DNA from: Candidatus Rokuibacteriota bacterium
GTDB lineage: Bacteria; Methylomirabilota; Methylomirabilia; Rokubacteriales; CSP1-6
Direction of reading: 5' to 3'
Assembly (NCBI GenBank): GCA_016179925.1
Contig: JACPCG010000098.1
Span: forward strand, 1 to 46,792
DNA length: 46,792 bases
Both the position numbers and the translations under genes were made by a program. Under the pieces are notes generated by a model. That model saw only the letters and a list, made by a program, of their open reading frames with translations. It was not told where the DNA came from and searched no databases. How positions within the stretch are numbered: position 1 is the stretch's first letter; the number at the start of each line of letters is the position of its first letter. Below are positions 24,344-32,235 of the stretch, piece by piece.

Positions 24344-25696
24344 GTGTTCCGGCGGCTCCCGGCGGCGCTCGCCCCCGTCCTGGCGCTGGCACTTGCCGGC
24401 GCCGCGGGCGCGCCGGAGCTCCTCGTCACCACCGGCGAGGTGACCGCGACGACGGCGGTCGTGTGGGTGCAGAGCGAGAGCGGGGGCGAGGTGGCGATCG
24501 AGGCACGCCCCGCGGGCGGCGAGGACGCCGTCACGGGCCTGCTCCGCATCACGCGGCGGAACGACTCAACGGGCAAGCTCCTCCTCACCGGGCTCACACC
24601 CGCGACGCGCTACGCCTGGCAGGTCCGGGCGGCGGGGCACACGGTGAAGGGCGAATTCGTGACGGCGCCGGCTCACGACGGGGCGGCGAGCGTGACCTTC
24701 CTCTGGAGCGGCGACCTCGGCGGCGCCGGGCTCTGCAGGCCCGTGGACGGCGGCTACCGGATCTTCACGACGATGGCGCGTCGCCGCCCCGACTTCTTCC
24801 TCTTCGTCGGCGACACGATCTACGCCGACCGCAAGTGCGACGCTCCCGGCGTGGTCCCCGGCGCGGCCTTCGTGGCGGAGACGCTCGCCCAGTACCGCAG
24901 CCGCCACCGCTACCAGCGCAAGGATCCGGCGATGCAGGAGTTCCTGCGGCTCACCTCGGTCTACGCGATCTGGGACGACCACGAGGTGAAGAACGACTTC
25001 GCCGGGCCCAGCGAGCCGCTGATGCCGACGGGCCGCCGCGCGTTCCTCGAATACTGGCCGATCCTCCCGCCCGACGAGGAGCCGACGCGCCTCTACCGGA
25101 AGTTCCGCTGGGGCAAGCTCCTCGAGGTCTTCATCCTCGACACCCGCCAGTACCGGAGCCCCAACACGGACCTGGACGGGCCGGGCAAGACGATGCTGGG
25201 CGCCGCGCAGCGCCGCTGGCTCGTGGACAACGTGTCGGTGTCGACCGCGGTCTGGAAGGTGGTCGTCTCGAGCGTGTCGCTGTCCATCCCGACGGGCAGG
25301 CCCGAGCGTCGGGACTCGTGGTCGAATGCCGGGCCGTTCGGCCTGCCCCTGGAAGGGGGGACCGGCTTCGCCGTCGAGCGCGATGCGATCCTCCGGCAGC
25401 TCCGCGAGCGGGGCGTGAAGAATCTCGTCTTCATCGTGGCCGACGTCCACCACGCCGAGCTCATCCGTCACCACCCTACGCCTTCGTTCGCGTTCCACGA
25501 ATTCGTTGCGGGCCCGCTCTCGGCCTCGCTCGGACGCCCGCGGCCGCTGGACGATGGGCTCAACCCCCGCTCGCTCTTCGCCAGGGGGGGCGTCAACAAC
25601 TTCGGCGAGGTCACGATCGAACCCGCGCGCCTCACCGTCCGGCTGATCGACGAGGAGGGCACGGTCCTCTTCACCCACACGATCGGGCCGGACTAG
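24344..25696 (+). CDS. PhoD-like secreted phosphatase/phosphodiesterase
   Basis: 450 residues from a GTG with a signal peptide (about 1-22). An N-terminal Fn3-like PhoD_N domain (about 25-110) is followed by the metallophosphatase domain. Metal-ligand motifs are FLWSGDLGGAG, FVGDTIYADRKCD, WDDHEVKNDF and VADVHHAEL. PhoD enzymes use Ca2+/Fe3+ to cleave phosphate mono- or diesters outside the membrane. Element copy 2 occupies the space upstream, so its promoter is in or beyond the element. It is convergent with, and just overlaps, the membrane protein gene. Confidence 0.9.
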   Translation: MFRRLPAALAPVLALALAGAAGAPELLVTTGEVTATTAVVWVQSESGGEVAIEARPAGGEDAVTGLLRITRRNDSTGKLLLTGLTPATRYAWQVRAAGHTVKGEFVTAPAHDGAASVTFLWSGDLGGAGLCRPVDGGYRIFTTMARRRPDFFLFVGDTIYADRKCDAPGVVPGAAFVAETLAQYRSRHRYQRKDPAMQEFLRLTSVYAIWDDHEVKNDFAGPSEPLMPTGRRAFLEYWPILPPDEEPTRLYRKFRWGKLLEVFILDTRQYRSPNTDLDGPGKTMLGAAQRRWLVDNVSVSTAVWKVVVSSVSLSIPTGRPERRDSWSNAGPFGLPLEGGTGFAVERDAILRQLRERGVKNLVFIVADVHHAELIRHHPTPSFAFHEFVAGPLSASLGRPRPLDDGLNPRSLFARGGVNNFGEVTIEPARLTVRLIDEEGTVLFTHTIGPD

Positions 25697-27600
25697 CCAG
25701 CCCGCCGCCGCATCGCGAGCGCTCCCCAGGCGGAAAGCCCGGCGGCGCTGACGGCGAGCCCGAGCTTCTCCGCCAGGGCGGCGCCGTAGACCAGCTCGAC
25801 CGTCGTCGCCCGCCCGGCCTGGATCTCGAGGTCGCCCCACTCGCCCCGTCGCACGGGCAGCCGCGTTCCGCTGGCGCGCGCCTGCCACAGGGGATAGTAG
25901 GCGATGCGCGCCGAGGCCCAGCCTCCGCCGGACGCCGCCACCTGCCACCGACCCGGCGCGGTCTCCCGTGGAATCGCGATCCCCGTACCGCGCTCGAAGA
26001 CGGTGAACGGGGGGAGCGTGACACGCCGGCCGAAGACCGCGTTGTCCTCGAGCGCGCGCAGGCGGGGCAGATCCTCATCGAGGACGACGACGGCGCCGAT
26101 GCCGAGGCGGTCGGCGTAGGCGTTGAACGTCGTGGCGTCGAGGGCGTCGAGCGGACGCCCGAAGAGCGATCGCCCATCGAGCCGCTCGACCAGCGTGGTG
26201 ATCGCTGCGCGGCCGGCGTCGCCCCGGTAGACCAGCGCCGCGGCAGGAGAGGGGTGGGTGAAGGTCCCGTTCACGATCGCGCGGCCGGTCATCATCGGCG
26301 TGAGCGCCGTCAGGTGAGTGTGCAGGCGGTACCACGCGGTGCCGTGGACGAGCGGGACGCCCGAGCGCGGGAAGAGCACGCGTCCTTCGGGAGCCCGCCG
26401 GATCGCCGCCCAGAGGTCGGCAAGCCGCAAGCCGCGCTCCGTGGCGGGGAGCTTGGGCCACTCGGCGGCTCGCGGCCAGAGCACCAGGGTGGTTCCGGGG
26501 AGCGCGAGCAGCACGGTGAGGCCGATCGCGATCAGCGCGCCGGGCGCTGGCCGCACGAGACGGCGGCAGAGCCGGCCCCAGCCGAGGCCGGCGGCGAGGA
26601 TCAGCGCGAGCCACGCCCCGTCCACGATGCGGTCGGCGGGAAGCCACCGGATCCCGAGCGGCTCGAGCGCCATGCGGTCCAGGAGTGTGACGGCGACCAT
26701 GACGGGGAAGAGCCGGGCGATGACGCCTTCCGTGCGCGCGCCGGGCGCCGAGAGATCGCGCCGGGCGAAGACGACGAGGACGGCGAAGGCGAGCAGCACG
26801 GGGACGAGCGGCTGGCGCATGAAGGCGTCCACGGCAGCGCGGAACGTCAATTCGCCCCAGGCGAGGGCCCGCGTGTGCGGCAGGCGCGCGAGGAGCGGCA
26901 CCGTCCAGAAACCGGTGAGCGCGGCGGCGACGGCGAGGATGCCGGCGGCCGCGCGGAATCGTTCCCGGCGCGGCTCCGCGACGTGCGCCGCGAGGAGGAC
27001 CAGCGCGACCGCCGTGGGGAGCTGAGCCGGGTGAGTCAGGACGATCGCCGCGAGGATCGGGACGGCAAGCCGCGGCAGCGGGCCGCCGCCCTCGACCCAG
27101 CGGATGAGCGCCAGGAGGAGCAGGGGCAGGAGCGCCCAGGCCAGTCGCGCCCCCACCATCCCGGCGTGGACGCCGCCCTCGACGCCGCTCGCGGCGCCGG
27201 CCGAGAACGTGAGCGCGACGAAGGCGCCCGGAAGCGCGAGCCAGCCGTTGCCGAGAAGGCGCGCGAGGACCAGGAACGTCGTGAGCCCGGGCGCGAGATA
27301 CGCGATCCAGAGGAGCGTCTGGTACGTGGCGTCGACCGAGAGTGAAGTGAGCGTCGCGTAGTGCAGCAGCGCGCCCGCGTAGGCGAAGCCCGGCGGATAG
27401 AACTGGAGCTCGGGATAGCCGGTCCACCAGCCGGCGTTCCACGCCCACGGCGCAGGCCCGCGCGTGAGGACGTGCCAGAGGCGGTAGAGCTGGCCGGGAT
27501 GGTCGTCGGCGACGAGGAGGGAGCCGCCGAGCGCCGCCCACGCGAAGGCGAGTCCGTACGCGAGGAGCGCCGCGAGGGGAAGGAGCCGGCCGCGAGCCAC
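25693..27600 (-). CDS. large multi-spanning membrane protein, GT-C/YfhO-like architecture
   Basis: 635 residues from a GTG. There are about 11-12 hydrophobic helices up to residue 370, then a soluble C-terminal domain of about 250 residues and a final helix (about 610-630). The first loop reads ADDHPGQLYRLWHVLTRG and GYPELQFYPPGFAY. An Asp-rich first loop followed by FYPP is common in GT-C-like and 6-pyruvoyl-tetrahydropterin-synthase-related membrane proteins. Function is not established; transfer of polyprenyl-linked sugar is a guess. It is divergent from the threonine-synthase-like gene. Confidence 0.75.
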   Translation of the reverse strand: MARGRLLPLAALLAYGLAFAWAALGGSLLVADDHPGQLYRLWHVLTRGPAPWAWNAGWWTGYPELQFYPPGFAYAGALLHYATLTSLSVDATYQTLLWIAYLAPGLTTFLVLARLLGNGWLALPGAFVALTFSAGAASGVEGGVHAGMVGARLAWALLPLLLLALIRWVEGGGPLPRLAVPILAAIVLTHPAQLPTAVALVLLAAHVAEPRRERFRAAAGILAVAAALTGFWTVPLLARLPHTRALAWGELTFRAAVDAFMRQPLVPVLLAFAVLVVFARRDLSAPGARTEGVIARLFPVMVAVTLLDRMALEPLGIRWLPADRIVDGAWLALILAAGLGWGRLCRRLVRPAPGALIAIGLTVLLALPGTTLVLWPRAAEWPKLPATERGLRLADLWAAIRRAPEGRVLFPRSGVPLVHGTAWYRLHTHLTALTPMMTGRAIVNGTFTHPSPAAALVYRGDAGRAAITTLVERLDGRSLFGRPLDALDATTFNAYADRLGIGAVVVLDEDLPRLRALEDNAVFGRRVTLPPFTVFERGTGIAIPRETAPGRWQVAASGGGWASARIAYYPLWQARASGTRLPVRRGEWGDLEIQAGRATTVELVYGAALAEKLGLAVSAAGLSAWGALAMRRRAG

Positions 27601-27619
27601 GGCTCCGCATGATACGTGA

Positions 27620-27648
27620 TTGACTTCGCTCGAAGTTGAGTGTTAAGT
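27620..27648 (+). promoter_or_regulatory. promoter with embedded palindrome upstream of the thrC-like gene
   Basis: TTGACT (27620-27625), a 17-base spacer and TTAAGT (27643-27648; only 3 of 6 match the -10 consensus). Between the boxes sits a perfect inverted repeat ACTTCG-CT-CGAAGT (27623-27636), a plausible operator. Base composition here is clearly less GC-rich than in the genes. Confidence 0.5.
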
Positions 27649-27660
27649 GATGGAAATGTC

Positions 27661-27678
27661 TTGCTGTCGGTGCAGCAA
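27661..27678 (+). promoter_or_regulatory. leader hairpin of the thrC-like operon
   Basis: TTGCTG and CAGCAA form a perfect 6-bp stem with loop TCGGTG, and GGGG/CCCC nearby can form a second small stem. It lies in the 5' leader between the promoter and the ATG at 27718. It does not resemble any riboswitch I can name. Confidence 0.35.
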
Positions 27679-27717
27679 AACTCGGGGCTCAATTCCCCTA
27701 CCGATGGAGACGACGCA

Positions 27718-28965
27718 ATGGAGAAGCTGAACGGTCTGCGGTGCCGCGAGTGCGGCCGCCGCTATCCCGCCACCCCCGTCCACGTCTGCGAGTTCTGCTT
27801 CGGTCCCCTCGAGGTGGATTACCGCTACGACGCGCTCAAGCGCGTCGTGACGCGCGAGTCCATTACGGCGGGGCCGCCGAGCATGTGGCGGTACAAGGAC
27901 CTGCTGCCGATCGAGGGCGACGTCGCCGTCGGCCACCACGTCGGCTTCACGCCGCTGATCCGCGCCCGCAATCTGGCCGACGAGCTCGGCTGCCGCGAGG
28001 TCTGGATCAAGAACGACTCCGTCTGCCACCCCTCGTGGTCCTTCAAGGACCGCGTCGTGTCCGTGGCGGTGACGAAGGCCAAGGAGTTCGGCTTCGACAC
28101 GGTCGCCTGCGCCTCGACGGGCAACCTCGCCAACTCGGTCGCGGCCCACGCGGCCGAGGGGCGGCTCAGGTCCTACATCTTCATTCCCGCCGACCTTGAG
28201 CAGGGCAAGGTCCTGGCGACGCTCGTCTACAACCCGACGCTGGTCGCCGTCCACGGCACCTATGATGAAGTGAACCGGCTGTGTTCGGAGATCGCGGACA
28301 AGTACCGCTGGGCGTTCGTCAACGTGAACTTCCGCCCCTACTACTCGGAGGGCTCGAAGAGTTACGGCTTTGAAATCGTCGAGCAGCTCGGCTGGAGGAC
28401 GCCCGGACACATCATCGTCCCGTGCGCCGGTGGCTCGCTGATCGCCAAGATCTGGAAGGCGATCAAGGAGTTCGAGCAGCTCGGGCTGATCGACGGCCCG
28501 GTGACGACGAAGATGCACGCCGCCCAGGCGCTCGGGTGCGGGCCGATCGTCACGATGGTCAAGAACGACACCGATGTGCTCGTCCCCGTGCGGCCGAACA
28601 CGATCGCGAAGTCGCTCGCGATCGGCAACCCGGCCGACGGCTACTACGCCTACCGGACGACCAAGGAGTCCGGCGGCTTCGGCGAGCACGCGACCGACGA
28701 GGAGATCGTCGAGGGGATGCTGCTGCTGGCCCGGACGGAGGGCATCTTCACCGAGACCGCGGGCGGCGTCACGGTCGCGGCGGCGAAGAAGCTGATCGAG
28801 AGCGGCGTCATTCCGCGCGACGAGTCCATCGTCATCTGCGTCACGGGCAACGGGCTCAAGACGCCGGACGCGCTCTACGACCGCCTCGAAGCCCACGTGA
28901 AGATCAAGCCGTCGCTCTCGGCCTTCGACAAGGCCCTGGCCGAGCTCAAGGCTCAGACGGCATAG
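27718..28965 (+). CDS. threonine synthase-like PLP enzyme with N-terminal zinc ribbon
   Basis: 415 residues. A zinc ribbon (Cys9, Cys12, Cys24, Cys27) precedes the fold-II PLP domain, whose Schiff-base lysine is Lys110 in SWSFKDR. ASTGNLANSVAAHAA binds the substrate carboxylate or PLP phosphate, and PCAGGSLIAK is the phosphate loop. The family makes threonine from O-phosphohomoserine. Here it is followed at once by a MoaD/ThiS-like sulfur carrier and a NIL-domain protein. Such partners are linked to protein-thiocarboxylate-dependent cysteine or homocysteine synthesis in other bacteria, so the enzyme may use a sulfur carrier instead of hydroxyl (inference). Confidence 0.85.
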   Translation: MEKLNGLRCRECGRRYPATPVHVCEFCFGPLEVDYRYDALKRVVTRESITAGPPSMWRYKDLLPIEGDVAVGHHVGFTPLIRARNLADELGCREVWIKNDSVCHPSWSFKDRVVSVAVTKAKEFGFDTVACASTGNLANSVAAHAAEGRLRSYIFIPADLEQGKVLATLVYNPTLVAVHGTYDEVNRLCSEIADKYRWAFVNVNFRPYYSEGSKSYGFEIVEQLGWRTPGHIIVPCAGGSLIAKIWKAIKEFEQLGLIDGPVTTKMHAAQALGCGPIVTMVKNDTDVLVPVRPNTIAKSLAIGNPADGYYAYRTTKESGGFGEHATDEEIVEGMLLLARTEGIFTETAGGVTVAAAKKLIESGVIPRDESIVICVTGNGLKTPDALYDRLEAHVKIKPSLSAFDKALAELKAQTA

Positions 28966-28976
28966 GAGGGACGCGC

Positions 28977-29255
28977 ATGCCGCTGCTCGTACGGATTCCC
29001 ACGCCGCTGCGCACGCTGACGAAAGGCGCCGCCGAGATCCAGGCCAGGGGCGACACGGTCGAGAGCCTCGTGGATGACCTCGAGCGCCAGTTCCCCGGGC
29101 TGAAAGAACGATTGGTGGACGAGACGGGCGAGCTGCGGCGCTTCATCAACATCTATGTGAACCAGGAGGATATCCGCTTCCTCCAGGCGAAGAAGACGGC
29201 GCTCAAGGACGGCGACGAGGTCTCGATCGTGCCCGCCATCGCCGGAGGGCGCTGA
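28977..29255 (+). CDS. MoaD/ThiS-family small sulfur-carrier protein
   Basis: 92 residues with an AGGAGGG ribosome site six bases before the ATG. The ubiquitin-like fold pattern is clear: VRIPTPLRTLTKG, TVESLVDDLERQFPGLKERL, FINIYVNQEDIRFL, and LKDGDEVSIVPAIAGG. It ends Gly-Gly-Arg, so the C-terminal diglycine that would carry a thiocarboxylate is followed by one extra residue and may need trimming. The position after the thrC-like gene suggests a CysO-like role rather than molybdopterin synthesis. Confidence 0.85.
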   Translation: MPLLVRIPTPLRTLTKGAAEIQARGDTVESLVDDLERQFPGLKERLVDETGELRRFINIYVNQEDIRFLQAKKTALKDGDEVSIVPAIAGGR

Positions 29256-29260
29256 GCCGG

Positions 29261-29512
29261 GTGAACGCGATGACCCGCATGCGGCTGCGCCTCACGTTCC
29301 CGCCGCACCTCATCCAGGAGCCGATCGTCTACCGGCTCGTGAAGGACTTCGACATCGTCATCAACATCCGGCGGGCCGACGTCAAGGCGGACTACGGCTG
29401 GATGGCGCTCGAGCTCGACGGCGAGGAGGCCCAGCTCGAGCGCGGCGTGAAGTGGCTCAAGGAGAAAGGCGTCCAGGTCGATCCGATCGAGCGCGACGTG
29501 ATCAGCCCCTAG
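29261..29512 (+). CDS. NIL-domain protein
   Basis: 83 residues from GTG, or 80 from the ATG at 29270; the upstream GGAGG favours the GTG. The sequence RLRLTFPPHLIQEPIVYRLV, VKADYGWMALELDGE and the KWLKEKGVQV end fit the NIL domain, a ferredoxin-like substrate-binding domain found at the end of methionine ABC ATPases and as a stand-alone protein in sulfur-metabolism clusters. Its TAG stop starts element copy 3. Confidence 0.85.
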   Translation: MNAMTRMRLRLTFPPHLIQEPIVYRLVKDFDIVINIRRADVKADYGWMALELDGEEAQLERGVKWLKEKGVQVDPIERDVISP

Positions 29513-29746
29513 CCTGGACTCCTCATGAACGACGAACGCGCGAGACGGGCGGGTGGCGCAGGGGGCGTGCGACAGGGGGCGCGGGACCACGCGGCACGCG
29601 TCCGCTGCCCCGTTGCGGCTGGGCTCCATCCGGGCGCGCGCGGTCCGTGTCCACGGGGCGGGAACGGGTTCCCGCGCCCCCTGTCGCACGCCCCCTGCGC
29701 CACCCGCCCGGTCGCCGCCGGCCCGATCACGAAGAGTCCGCGCTAG
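29509..29746. repeat. long inverted-repeat intergenic element, copy 3
   Basis: Outer ends are CTAGCCTGGACTCCTCATGA(AC) at 29509-29530 and its imperfect inverse at 29725-29746, both bounded by CTAG. Inner arms of 41 bases (29546-29586 and 29670-29710) are perfectly complementary. The core between them is nearly identical to copy 1 in opposite orientation. The left end contains the stop of the NIL gene, and the right end touches the GTG of the aminotransferase, so the element fills the intergenic space exactly. Confidence 0.92.
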
Positions 29747-30838
29747 TGGCGCCCGCGCGTTCGATCTCCACGCGCGTCCAGGGGTTCACCGAGTCGGTCA
29801 TCCGCGAGATGACCCGCGTGGTCGCCGAGCACGGCGGCGTGAACCTCGCCCAGGGCATGCCGAACTTTCCCCCGCCCCGGGAGCTGATCGACGCCGCGCA
29901 CCGGGCGCTCGAGGACGACTTCCACCAGTACGCGATCACCTGGGGCGCGCCGCGCCTGCGCCGCGCCGTCGCCGACAAGTACCGGAAGTTCTACGGGCTG
30001 GACGTCGACCCCGAGCGCAACGTGACGATCTGCTGCGGCTCCACGGAGACGATGCTGTCGACGCTCCTGGCCGTCCTGAACCCGGGCGACGAAGTGATCA
30101 TCTTCGAGCCGTTCTACGAGAACTACGGCCCGGGCTGCATCATCGCCGACGCCCAGCCGGTGTTCGTGCCCCTCGAGCCGCCGGACTTCTCCTTCGACCT
30201 CGACCGCCTGGCGCGGGCCGTGACGCCGAGGACGCGGGCGATCATCATCAACAGCCCGAACAACCCCACGGGGAAGGTCTTTTCCCGCACCGACCTCGAG
30301 GCGATCGCGGCACTCTGCCTCAAGCACAACCTGCTCGCCATCACCGACGAGATCTACGAACACATCGTCTACGACGGCCTCGGCCACACGCCGATCGCGA
30401 CGCTGCCGGGGATGGCCGAGCGTCGGGATCCGCCGCGCCCACGACTTCGTCACGGTCGGCGCGGCCCATCCGTTGCAGGAAGCGGCGGTGACGGCGCTCG
30501 GGCTGCCCGACGCCTACTACGTGCGCCTGCGCCAGGAGTACCAGGCGCGTCGCGATCTCCTCTGGGGCTACGTCGAGAAGGCCGGGTTCGTTGCCTGGAA
30601 GCCGCGGGGCGCCTACTACATCCTCACGGACGTCGCCCACTTCCTCAAGGGCTACGGGGTGGAGGACGACACCGCGTTCGCGATGTGGCTCATCAAGAAC
30701 GTCGGGGTCGCGACCGTGCCCGGCTCGTCCTTCTACGCCCATCCCGAGCTGGGGAAGACCAAGATCCGGTTCTGCTTCCCGAAGACCGACGACATGCTTC
30801 GGGACGCGGGAGAACGCCTGCTCAAGCTCCGGCCGTGA
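29746..30838 (+). pseudogene. class I/II aminotransferase, interrupted by an internal deletion and frame change
   Basis: The first part (29746 to about 30421) encodes the N-terminal 225 residues, with CCGSTETMLSTLLAVLNPGD and NSPNNPTGKVFS typical of aspartate/kynurenine-type aminotransferases. The second part (about 30422-30838, another frame) continues GIRRAHDFVTVGAAHPLQEA and runs to a normal C-terminus. Between GMAER and GIRRAHDF about 25-30 residues are missing. That is the segment that should hold the PLP lysine (SKTxSVTGWR). As written the gene cannot make an active enzyme. A true deletion or an assembly collapse are both possible. Its stop overlaps the glycerate kinase start. Confidence 0.8.
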
Positions 30839-32229
30839 CGGCGCGCGACCACGCGCGGGCCATCTGGCAGGCAGCGCTCGCGGCCGGCGACGTTGCCCCG
30901 CTCGTGCGGGCTCAGCTTCGCGTTGATCCGCCTCACCGGCGCGTCCTGGTCCTCGGCTGTGGCAAGGCGAGCGGCGCCATGGCGCGTGCGGCGGAGGAGG
31001 TCCTGGGCGACCGCGTCGCCGGAGGCTTCGTCGTCGTCAAGGATGGCTACACCGTGCCTCTCCAGCGGGTCCGTCTCGCCGAGGCCGGCCACCCGGTGCC
31101 CGACGAGCGCGGTCTCGCCGCGGCGACTCGGCTCCTCGAGCTCGCAGGGAGCGCCGGAGAGGACGACCTCGTGCTCTTCCTCGTCTCCGGCGGCGGCTCG
31201 GCGCTGACTCCCGCGCCGGCTGCGCCCGTCACGCTCGCCGAGAAGCAGCAGGTGACGCGGCTCCTCCTGGGCGCGGGAGCGACGATCGGTGAGCTGAACG
31301 CCGTGCGCAAGCATCTCTCCCGATTCAAAGGGGGCCTGCTCGCTCGCGCCGCGTGGCCGGCGACCGTCCTCACGCTAGCGCTCTCCGACGTCATCGGCGA
31401 TCCCCTCGACGTCATCGCCTCGGGTCCGACCGCGCCCGACCCCACCACGTTCGCCACGGCCCTCGAGGTCCTCGAGCGTCGCAGGGTCCGGGTCCGGACG
31501 CCCGCCTCGGTGCTCGACCGGCTGCAAGCCGGGCTCAAAGGAGAGGTCGGGGAGACGCCGAAGCCCGGGGACCGGGTCTTCTCCCGCGTGACGAATCTCG
31601 TTATCGGCAACAACGCCCTGATCACCAACGCGGCCGTCGCGGCGGCGCAGCGGCTTGGCTATCGCCCTCACTTCCTCACGCGGGAGCTGCAGGGCGAGGC
31701 GCGCGAGGTCGCGCGCGAGCTGATCGAGCGCGCCCGGGCGCTCGATCCCACCGCCTGCCTGGTGGCGGGGGGCGAGACGACGGTGACGGTGAAGGGGCAG
31801 GGGAAGGGCGGCCGCTGCCAGGAGTTCGCCCTCGCCGCCGCGCTCGAGCTCCGACCGGGCGACGGCTTCACGGTCCTGGCCGCTGGCACCGATGGCACTG
31901 ACGGCCCGACCGACGCAGCCGGGGCGATCGTGGACGGGGAGACGGTCGGCCGCGGCAGGGCGGCCGGCGCCGACCCGGAGCGGGCGCTCGACGACAACGA
32001 CGCCCACCGGTTCCTCCGGGCGAGCGGCGATCTGCTCGTCTCCGGTCCGACGAACACGAACCTCCTCGATCTCTACGTCCTGCTCCGTTCCCGGCACGGC
32101 GCGCGAGTGGTAAGCTCCTCCCTATGCGTTCCCGTCGTCTCGGCTGCGCTCGTGGCGGGCGCGTTGTTCGCGCCCGGCTGGCTCAAGCGGGCGGCCCGGT
32201 TCCTCGAAGCGGTCGCCGAGGGGCGCTGA
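30835..32229 (+). CDS. glycerate 2-kinase, GckA/TtuD (MOFRL) family, with C-terminal extension
   Basis: 464 residues from a GTG. The N-terminal DUF4147 domain has VLVLGCGKASGAMARA and FLVSGGGSALTPAP; GELNAVRKHLSRFKGG and TLALSDVIGDPLDVIASGPT are characteristic. The C-terminal MOFRL domain ends in LLVSGPTNTNLLDLYVLL. It phosphorylates glycerate in the serine or glyoxylate pathways. About 45 extra residues follow (hydrophobic VPVVSAALVAGALFAPGWL then a charged helix), which the family normally lacks. This could be a fused small membrane peptide or an old stop lost by a frameshift. Confidence 0.88.
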   Translation: MTARDHARAIWQAALAAGDVAPLVRAQLRVDPPHRRVLVLGCGKASGAMARAAEEVLGDRVAGGFVVVKDGYTVPLQRVRLAEAGHPVPDERGLAAATRLLELAGSAGEDDLVLFLVSGGGSALTPAPAAPVTLAEKQQVTRLLLGAGATIGELNAVRKHLSRFKGGLLARAAWPATVLTLALSDVIGDPLDVIASGPTAPDPTTFATALEVLERRRVRVRTPASVLDRLQAGLKGEVGETPKPGDRVFSRVTNLVIGNNALITNAAVAAAQRLGYRPHFLTRELQGEAREVARELIERARALDPTACLVAGGETTVTVKGQGKGGRCQEFALAAALELRPGDGFTVLAAGTDGTDGPTDAAGAIVDGETVGRGRAAGADPERALDDNDAHRFLRASGDLLVSGPTNTNLLDLYVLLRSRHGARVVSSSLCVPVVSAALVAGALFAPGWLKRAARFLEAVAEGR

Positions 32230-32235
32230 GTCGCC

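Noticed and set aside
24463-27345. 960-residue open frame across the PhoD gene and the opposite-strand membrane gene
   Set aside because: Arg/Gly/Pro-rich shadow with no motifs. The real genes in other frames cover all of it.
30415-30430. Selenocysteine or recoding explanation for the broken aminotransferase
   Set aside because: The break is a frame change with lost codons, not an in-frame TGA.
29452-32229. 925-residue open frame from the NIL gene through the repeat element and aminotransferase into glycerate kinase
   Set aside because: It translates the repeat element and out-of-frame sequence. The three genes have separate, well-supported boundaries.
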